Shown here: positions 58,735-64,000 of the stretch, piece after piece | Numbering within the stretch: the stretch's first letter is position 1 | How the letters are laid out: every line of letters starts with the position of its first letter | Origin: DASQEH01 sp038237745 | Lineage (GTDB): Bacteria > Actinomycetota > Actinomycetes > Propionibacteriales > Nocardioidaceae | Length of the DNA: 64,000 nt | NCBI GenBank assembly: GCA_038237745.1 | Contig: JBBRYJ010000001.1 | Span: 372,001 to 436,000 of the forward strand | Reading direction: 5' to 3' | Program-made: the position numbers and the translations under genes | The notes under the pieces: generated by a model | Database searches by the model: none | What the model saw: only the letters and a program-made list of their open reading frames with translations | Told to the model about the DNA's origin: nothing

Positions 58735-59687
58735 GTCGCCACCACGCCGACAGTCGTGACCGCCAGCTGGGCCAGCGCCACCGGGACCAGACCGGTCCAG
58801 GCCACCTTCTGGAGCTGGTCCTCACGCAGCCTCGGGTAGGCAACGCGCGCCCAGATCACCAGAAGGGACACCGCGCCGGTCTTGCCGAGGGTCCACAGCC
58901 AACCGAGCTGGTTCGGCAGCGGACCGTGCCAGCCACCGAGGAAGAGCACGGTCGTGAGGGCGGCGAGGACCACGATGCCGGCGTACTCGGCCAGCAGGAA
59001 CAGCGCGAAGCGAATCCCCGAGTACTCGGTATACGGCCCGAAGATGATCTCCGCGTCGGCCACCGGCATGTCGAACGGCGGTCGCTGGAGCTCAGCGAGT
59101 CCGGCGACGAAGAACACCACAAGGGCAGGCAGCTGCCACAGGAGCCACCACGGTGTCCATGCCAGCACGATCCCGTCGAGGGACAGCGTACCTGCGGCCA
59201 TCGCGGCAGACACGGCGGCCAGGACGAGCGGAAGCTCGTACGACATCAGCTGGGCGGCGACGCGCAGCCCACCCAAGAGTGAGAACTTGTTGGCACTCGA
59301 CCAGCCCGCCATGAGCGAGCCAAGGACGCCGACGCTCATCACCGCCAGCGCGAAGAACAGCGTGGGGTTGAAGAGGGACGATGACATACCTGGCCCGATC
59401 GGGATGACGAGCAGCACGACCAGATAGGGCAGCAGCGCGACTGCCGGGGCGAGCCTGAAGACGGACTGGTCCGCGGCCGCCGGCACCAGGCTCTCCTTCT
59501 GGACGAACTTGACGCCGTCGGCGACCAGCTGCGCCCAGCCGTGGAAACCACCCGCATACATCGGGCCGACCCGTGACTGCATGTGAGCCATGACCTTGTG
59601 CTCGGCCTGACCTACGAGCAACGGCAACACCAGGAAGGCCGCGACGACGACAACCATCCGGAGTGCCAGGACCCACCAGTCGATCAC
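58731..59687 (-). CDS. nuoH: Complex I membrane subunit NuoH (quinone-chamber subunit), divergent loop
   Basis: 318 residues from a GTG at 59687 (MIDWWVLALRMVVVVAAFLV). QSRVGPMYAGGFHGWAQLVA and AELQRPPFDMPVADAEIIFG identify NuoH. The latter usually reads PFDLPEAExEL; here the first Glu is Val and the second Asp, while the third and the TEYSG that follows are kept. The gene is preceded by a 181-nt spacer where nuoD normally lies. Confidence 0.93.
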   Translation of the reverse strand: MIDWWVLALRMVVVVAAFLVLPLLVGQAEHKVMAHMQSRVGPMYAGGFHGWAQLVADGVKFVQKESLVPAAADQSVFRLAPAVALLPYLVVLLVIPIGPGMSSSLFNPTLFFALAVMSVGVLGSLMAGWSSANKFSLLGGLRVAAQLMSYELPLVLAAVSAAMAAGTLSLDGIVLAWTPWWLLWQLPALVVFFVAGLAELQRPPFDMPVADAEIIFGPYTEYSGIRFALFLLAEYAGIVVLAALTTVLFLGGWHGPLPNQLGWLWTLGKTGAVSLLVIWARVAYPRLREDQLQKVAWTGLVPVALAQLAVTTVGVVAT

Positions 59688-59868
59688 GAGCCGCCCACTG
59701 TCGTCGCGTTCACCACAAGCTGACGTCAGACACCTTAGCCATCGCGCATTCGCCGCCCCGTCGGCCGGTCTTGGTGCACGAGCGTTTGGCGACCGATCCG
59801 AGATCTGCACGGTACGGGCGACGCCGTCCCTAGATGTTGGGTGGCTGCGCGCGACGCCACTCCGGAGG
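59688..59868 (-). promoter_or_regulatory. nuoC-nuoH spacer (site of the missing nuoD)
   Basis: This is the only sizeable gap in an otherwise overlapping cluster. It encodes nothing like NuoD in any minus-strand frame. It contains the palindrome CTGACGTCAG (59720-59729) and a TAAGGT hexamer (on the minus strand) without a good -35. The nuoC stop codon sits in the loop of a hairpin, CGGAGGC-CTA-GCCTCCG, so the nuoABC and nuoH-N parts may be separate transcripts. Confidence 0.45.
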
Positions 59869-60447
59869 CTAGGCCTCCGCGGCCCCTGACTCCCCGGCTC
59901 TGGGTCCCCACTCGTCGGGGTCAGGCACCCCAGGCGGTCGAGTGCGACGCCTGCTCGGCGCTGCCCCGGCCTCGGACTCACCCGGTTCCTTGGCCCCGGG
60001 CCACGGCTTCGCGACTCGGGAGGCGAGGACGAAGTCCTTCCGTAGCGGGTTGCCGACGAAGCCGTCCGGAAGCAGCAACGTCGCCGGCGCGTCGTGCCCG
60101 ATGAAGTCGATGCCGAACATCTCGTGGGTCTCCCGCTCGTGCCAGGAGGCCCCTGCGTACAGATGACGGACGGTGTCGAGCGTGGGGTTGTCGCGGGCCA
60201 CCCGAGTCCGCAGAAGCACCGACTCGGTCGTCCCGACCCGATGGCGAGCCACGTGAACGACGACCGAGAAACCCTGGTCCAGCTCGTCGACAGCGGTGAG
60301 GAAGTCGAAGAACGCACAACCCAGGCCGTCGCGTGCACCGGCAATCGCCTCCACCCAGCCTTCAGCCGCCACGTCGACGGTAGGTGGACCGAAACCTGGG
60401 TCGGGTACGCCGTCGTACGACGAGGCGATCTCGTCGAGCCAGGTCAC
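59869..60447 (-). CDS. nuoC: Complex I subunit NuoC (30-kDa type)
   Basis: 192 residues from a GTG overlapping the nuoB stop (GTGA). The signature WHERETHEMFGIDFIGHDAP and PDGFVGNPLRKDFVLASRV are intact. The C-terminal 45 residues are a charged Pro/Glu/Gly tail. It is not fused to NuoD, as it is in some bacteria; the protein stops at normal NuoC length. Confidence 0.93.
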   Translation of the reverse strand: MTWLDEIASSYDGVPDPGFGPPTVDVAAEGWVEAIAGARDGLGCAFFDFLTAVDELDQGFSVVVHVARHRVGTTESVLLRTRVARDNPTLDTVRHLYAGASWHERETHEMFGIDFIGHDAPATLLLPDGFVGNPLRKDFVLASRVAKPWPGAKEPGESEAGAAPSRRRTRPPGVPDPDEWGPRAGESGAAEA

Positions 60448-61043
60448 GTCGACGCCGGAGGAGGTCCGAGCAGCGGACGGGTCAACCTCGAGACCAGCGA
60501 CCGCCTCTCGACCTCCGGTGAGGAGTACCGCTCGGCCAACGACTCTCCGGCGATCTTGTTCTGTAGCTTGACGATCCCCTGGAGAAGCGCCTCCGGTCGC
60601 GGAGGGCAGCCTGGTACGTAGACATCCACGGGGATGATCTGGTCCACTCCCTTCGTGACACAGTACGAGTCCCAGTAGGGCCCGCCCGAGTTTGCGCACG
60701 AGCCGAACGAGATGACGTACTTCGGATCGGGCATCTGCTCGTAGAGTCTCTGCACGGCGGGCGCCATCTTGTCCGTGACGGTGCCCGAAACGACCATCAG
60801 GTCAGCCTGGCGCGGACCGGGGGCAAACGGGATCACACCAAGCCGGATGAAGTCGTGGCGCGCCATCGACGTGGCGATGAACTCGATCGCGCAGCAGGCC
60901 AGCCCGAAGTTGAATACCCACAACGAGTATCGGCGGCCCCAATTGAGCACATATCGCGCCGGCTCGGGAGCCAGCCTCTGCAGCGGGCCGACTCGAGGCA
61001 AGGGCAGATCGACGAGTTCGCGCTGTGGATGGGTCACGTCCAC
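60444..61043 (-). CDS. nuoB: Complex I subunit NuoB (N2 cluster)
   Basis: 199 residues from the GTG at 61043, with GGGAG 7 nt upstream (the GTG at 61037, overlapping nuoA by GTGA, is an alternative). The N2 cluster ligands are present: the CC pair in FGLACCAIEFI, Cys in ISFGSCANSGG and Cys in YVPGCPPRPEAL. N2 reduces quinone at the NuoB-NuoD interface, which makes the lack of nuoD striking. Confidence 0.94.
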   Translation of the reverse strand: MDVTHPQRELVDLPLPRVGPLQRLAPEPARYVLNWGRRYSLWVFNFGLACCAIEFIATSMARHDFIRLGVIPFAPGPRQADLMVVSGTVTDKMAPAVQRLYEQMPDPKYVISFGSCANSGGPYWDSYCVTKGVDQIIPVDVYVPGCPPRPEALLQGIVKLQNKIAGESLAERYSSPEVERRSLVSRLTRPLLGPPPAST

Positions 61044-61411
61044 GAGAGGACTCCCTTTCGCCAGGCGTACACAAGACCGACGACGACGACCCCGATGAAC
61101 ACACCCATCTCGGAGACCGTGGCCCAGCCCAGCCCGGCGAAGACGGTTGCCCACGGGAACAAGAAGACCGCGTCGACCGCGAAGACGACGTACAGGTAGG
61201 CGAAAACGTAGTACCGCACGTGCATCTGTGCCCACCCCGACCCGACCGGGTCGACGCCACACTCATACGTCAGGCTCTTCTCACGCGACGGCCGGGAAGG
61301 CCGCAGGAGCCTGTTCCCGAGCAACATCGAGGTGACCAGCACGGCGCCGATGACGATTATGGCGAGCAGCGGCGCGTACGACACGACGTATGCCGAGTAC
61401 CTGTCGCTCAT
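61034..61411 (-). CDS. nuoA: Complex I membrane subunit NuoA
   Basis: 125 residues, three spans. SLTYECGVDPVGSGWAQMHV and YYVFAYLYVVFAVDAVFLFP are the family core. A TAGTTT hexamer ends 6 nt before the ATG, as expected for a leaderless transcript. Confidence 0.94.
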   Translation of the reverse strand: MSDRYSAYVVSYAPLLAIIVIGAVLVTSMLLGNRLLRPSRPSREKSLTYECGVDPVGSGWAQMHVRYYVFAYLYVVFAVDAVFLFPWATVFAGLGWATVSEMGVFIGVVVVGLVYAWRKGVLSWT

Positions 61412-61417
61412 GACCTT

Positions 61418-61423
61418 AAACTA
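61418..61423 (-). promoter_or_regulatory. Possible -10 element of a leaderless nuoA transcript
   Basis: TAGTTT on the minus strand lies at -12 to -7 relative to the nuoA ATG; there is no clear -35. A short AAGG follows, so a normal leadered transcript is also possible. Upstream (61426-61446) is a GGCAGG/CCTGCC hairpin that may end the preceding gene. Confidence 0.35.
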
Positions 61424-61498
61424 GCGGCAGGCGTGTGCCCCCTGCCGACCCGGTCTCGCTGGTTGCCTGAATCGGGCGGACCGGTGGGACGAGGAACG

Positions 61499-62275
61499 TC
61501 AGGCGCGGGCCTCCCTGCGAAGCACGCACAGGACGAGTCCACCGATGACCACCAGGAGCGTGGCCCAGTACCCGAAGCTGTGGCCGTAGCTCACTGCGCC
61601 CTCGCACGCGCTTATGCCCTGGCAGTCGGCCTTGCCGGGAATGACGAACAAGGCCAGCAGAAGGCAGAGGGTCGCGGCGGCGAACGCGCCGAGAGCCGCG
61701 AGCCGGGTGGGGATGCCGAGCCTCATCCCGAAGACCGACAGGGCGACGACGACGGCACCGGCCAGTGCCAGCAGGACACCGAACCACCCGAAGAAGCCGT
61801 GCCAGGCGGTGACGCTGGTGGACTGTTCGAGGCCGCTGATCCCGCCGGTCAGTCCGCCGAGGTTGAGCCCGTAACTGTAGAACGGGAACAACGAGAAGAG
61901 GAACGCCAGCAGCCCTGCGGCCATGATGCCGAGGTCGTAAGTGTGGGCGCTCTGCACGGCACGCTTCACCTGGTCGCCGCTCATCGAGATGTTCGGTGAG
62001 CCGCTCTGCACAGGCTGGCCCTCTCGGGGCGGCTCACCACTCCACGTGGACGGCGTCCCGGGAGCGGGCTGACCGCTCCACGTCGACGGGTCGGCCGGCG
62101 GCGGCTGCCCACCCGACTCTGCCGGGTCGGAGGACAGGGGCTGGCCACCCGACACTGACTGGTCAGGCGGAGGGGGCGGCTGCCCACCGGGCATCGGCTG
62201 GCCACTCGACCCGGCAGGCGTCGCTCCGCCGGGTTCCGGTTGGGGTTGTGGCGGCGGTGGGGCGGCATCGGACAT
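61499..62275 (-). CDS. Proline-rich N-terminus four-span membrane protein
   Basis: 258 residues. Residues 1-95 are a disordered Pro/Gly/Gln/Ser segment with repeats of GGQP and STWSGxP; the rest has four hydrophobic spans (DLGIMAAGLLAFLFSLFPFY, FFGWFGVLLALAGAVVVALS, AALGAFAAATLCLLLALFVI, SFGYWATLLVVIGGLVLCVL) and one extracytoplasmic Cys pair (ADCQGISACEGA). It resembles actinobacterial DUF5336-type membrane proteins, without assurance. It lies 88 nt upstream of nuoA in the same orientation and divergent from korA. Confidence 0.7.
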   Translation of the reverse strand: MSDAAPPPPQPQPEPGGATPAGSSGQPMPGGQPPPPPDQSVSGGQPLSSDPAESGGQPPPADPSTWSGQPAPGTPSTWSGEPPREGQPVQSGSPNISMSGDQVKRAVQSAHTYDLGIMAAGLLAFLFSLFPFYSYGLNLGGLTGGISGLEQSTSVTAWHGFFGWFGVLLALAGAVVVALSVFGMRLGIPTRLAALGAFAAATLCLLLALFVIPGKADCQGISACEGAVSYGHSFGYWATLLVVIGGLVLCVLRREARA

Positions 62276-62564
62276 ACGAGTCTCCTCGATGAGATGGCGG
62301 GCGGACCCGATACTGGGCAGGCCACGCGTGCGTGCCTCGCTCCATCATGCTGCGGCCACGGCGGTTGTGCGAGCGTGAGCGGCTTATGTCGTCTTTGCCG
62401 CGAGCCGTGCGGTATGAGCGGGTCAGGGCGGGCCCGGCACCGCCCTTTGCGGCGCACCCGACCTGGAGACTCGCCAGCCGGACGTGACTGCGGGCGTAAA
62501 ACCATCGGCGTAGACTCGATTTCGCGACAAATCATCAAGAGAAGTGCGGCGAAGTGAGGACGCA
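62276..62564. promoter_or_regulatory. Divergent spacer between the membrane protein and korA
   Basis: This 289-nt spacer should hold two promoters. On the plus strand TAGACT at 62511-62516 is a plausible -10 for korA, but no -35 fits. No gene or repeat is evident. Confidence 0.35.
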
Positions 62565-64000
62565 GTGACAAAGGACGTCAAGCAGCTCGACCGAGTCATC
62601 ATCCGATTTGCGGGTGACTCCGGTGACGGGATGCAGTTGACGGGCGATCGCTTCACGCAGGAGACGGCGGCATTCGGCAACGACTTGTCGACGCTCCCCA
62701 ACTTCCCCGCGGAGATCCGCGCGCCCGCCGGGACGCTGCCGGGCGTCTCGTCGTTCCAGCTCCATTTCGCCGACCACGACATCCTCACGCCTGGGGACGC
62801 TCCCGACGTGCTCGTCGCGATGAATCCGGCCGCGCTTAGAGCCAATGTCAAGGACCTCCCCGCGGGGGCGACCGTCATCGTCGACAGCCACGACTTCACC
62901 GCGCGAAACCTCACCAAGGCCGGGTACACCGACAACCCTCTCGACGACGGGTCGCTCGACAGCTTCAGCGTCCACCAGGTCGACCTCACAGCGATGACCA
63001 TCGAGTCGGTCAAGCCCTTCGGCCTCAGTCGCAAGGACGCCTCCCGGGCCAAGAACATGTTCTCACTCGGTCTGCTCTCGTGGCTCTACGGTCGTCCGGT
63101 CTCCGCGACAGGGACGTTCCTGGCCAAACGGTTCGCCAGCAAGCCCGACATACGGGACGCCAATCTCGCCGCTTTCAAGGCTGGGTGGAACTTCGGCGAG
63201 ACCACGGAGTCGTTCGCGGTGTCCTACGAGGTCAAGCCGGCGCCTATGCGCAGTGGGGTCTACCGCAACATCTCCGGAAACCTGGCACTCAGCTACGGCT
63301 TGGTGGCGGCCTCGGTGCAGTCAGGCCTGCAGCTGTTCCTCGGCGCGTACCCGATCACTCCCGCCTCCGACATCCTGCACGAGCTGAGCAAGCACAAGCA
63401 CTTCGGCGTCACGACCTTCCAGGCCGAGGACGAGATCGCCGGGATCGGTGCCGCTCTCGGTGCCTCCTTCGGAGGTGCCCTAGGGGTGACGACGACGTCA
63501 GGGCCTGGCATCGCCTTGAAGAGCGAAACTGTCGGGCTGGCCGTGAGCCTCGAGCTCCCTCTGGTCGTCGTCGACGTGCAGCGCGGTGGCCCCTCCACGG
63601 GGCTGCCGACCAAGACCGAGCAGTCCGACCTGCTCCAGGCCATGTTCGGACGAAACGGCGAGGCTCCAGTTCCCATCGTGGCACCGCGGTCGCCGGGCGA
63701 CTGCTTCGACATAGCTCTGGAAGCAGCTCGGATCGCCATCACCTATCGCACACCTGTCATGCTCCTCTCCGACGGCTACCTTGCCAACGGCTCCGAACCG
63801 TGGCAGCTCCCGGACGCCGACGCGCTGCCGACCATCGACCCGGCCTTCGCGACGGGGCCCAACCACGAGACGGAGACCGGCGACCACGAGTTCTGGCCGT
63901 ACCAACGAGACCCCGACACTCTGGCTCGGCCATGGGCCATTCCGGGTACACCGGGGCTCGAGCACCGTATCGGAGGGTTGGAGAAGGCCAACGGCCACGG
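62565..64000 (+). CDS. korA: 2-oxoacid:ferredoxin oxidoreductase alpha subunit KorA (partial, runs off the window)
   Basis: 478 codons from a GTG at 62565 without reaching a stop. The N-terminal gamma domain (VIIRFAGDSGDGMQLTGDRF, residues 1 to about 190) is fused to the alpha domain, which begins GAYPITPASDILHEL and continues TTTSGPGIALKSETVGLAV and QRGGPSTGLPTKTEQSDLLQ. This is the KorA layout of the two-subunit 2-oxoglutarate:ferredoxin oxidoreductases; korB (thiamine diphosphate subunit) should follow outside the window. It oxidises 2-oxoglutarate and CoA to succinyl-CoA while reducing ferredoxin. Confidence 0.93.
   Translation, partial: MTKDVKQLDRVIIRFAGDSGDGMQLTGDRFTQETAAFGNDLSTLPNFPAEIRAPAGTLPGVSSFQLHFADHDILTPGDAPDVLVAMNPAALRANVKDLPAGATVIVDSHDFTARNLTKAGYTDNPLDDGSLDSFSVHQVDLTAMTIESVKPFGLSRKDASRAKNMFSLGLLSWLYGRPVSATGTFLAKRFASKPDIRDANLAAFKAGWNFGETTESFAVSYEVKPAPMRSGVYRNISGNLALSYGLVAASVQSGLQLFLGAYPITPASDILHELSKHKHFGVTTFQAEDEIAGIGAALGASFGGALGVTTTSGPGIALKSETVGLAVSLELPLVVVDVQRGGPSTGLPTKTEQSDLLQAMFGRNGEAPVPIVAPRSPGDCFDIALEAARIAITYRTPVMLLSDGYLANGSEPWQLPDADALPTIDPAFATGPNHETETGDHEFWPYQRDPDTLARPWAIPGTPGLEHRIGGLEKANGH

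Noticed and set aside
59869..61043. Possibility that NuoD is fused to NuoC or NuoB, as in some bacteria.
   Set aside because: NuoC is 192 residues and NuoB 199, both of normal single-subunit length, and the spacer after nuoC encodes nothing resembling NuoD.

Overview
The window is chromosomal DNA from a high-GC actinobacterium (class Actinomycetes; the order cannot be fixed from sequence alone). The support is the strong G/C bias at third codon positions, frequent GTG starts, a TTG-started rpoB beginning (M)AASRNAST, hadAB beside rpmG and secE, an F420-type luciferase-like oxidoreductase, a twin-arginine secreted protein, an LppX/LprG-type lipoprotein and a korA-type 2-oxoacid:ferredoxin oxidoreductase. 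Most of it is the housekeeping translation/transcription supercluster, read on the minus strand from about 48.9 kb down to 1 kb.

Layout, left to right. 1-1,000: the first codons of a Rossmann-fold enzyme, divergent from a UbiA-type prenyltransferase. 1,065-19,677 (minus): the merged S10-spc-alpha ribosomal operons, transcribed rpsJ, rplC, rplD, rplW, rplB, rpsS, rplV, rpsC, rplP, rpmC, rpsQ, rplN, rplX, rplE, rpsN, rpsH, rplF, rplR, rpsE, rpmD, rplO, secY, adk, map, a DUF2630 gene, infA, rpmJ, rpsM, rpsK, rpsD, rpoA, rplQ, truA and a small methyltransferase. 20,064-24,863: a NUDIX gene, a heterodimeric ABC exporter and a DUF6328 membrane protein sit between this block and tuf. 24,980-29,273: rpsL-rpsG-fusA-tuf. 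29,618-30,139: a small protein with a ribbon-helix-helix-like C-terminus whose start codon lies in a palindrome. 30,277-42,831: tRNA-Trp, secE, nusG, rplK, rplA, an LppX-like lipoprotein, rplJ, rplL, rpoB, rpoC. 42,977-48,974: aspartate aminotransferase and adenosine deaminase (plus), then murB, hadB, hadA, a secreted phosphoesterase, rpmG, tRNA-Met and tRNA-Thr (minus).

49-52.5 kb holds an F420-type oxidoreductase, tRNA-Tyr, a YajQ protein and a Tat-exported glycoside-hydrolase-like protein. 52,554-61,411 (minus) is an incomplete complex I cluster, nuoA-B-C then nuoH-I-J-K-L-M-N. It lacks nuoE, F and G (the NADH-input module) and also nuoD. It is followed by a Pro-rich membrane protein and, divergently, korA, which runs off the right end. 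The pairing of an NADH-module-less complex I with a ferredoxin-reducing enzyme suggests electron entry from ferredoxin rather than NADH; that is inference.

Regulatory structure is readable in several places: promoters for rpoB (two), rplJ, rpsL, infA and possibly rpsJ; an L10-type leader before rplJ; strong hairpin terminators after rpoC and tuf; and a 24-nt element with a small conserved hairpin shared by the rpsL and rpsJ leaders. No insertion sequences, prophage genes or CRISPR arrays were seen. The least ordinary items are the nuoD-less nuo cluster, the shared rpsL/rpsJ leader element, and the ribbon-helix-helix-like protein with a palindrome on its start codon.
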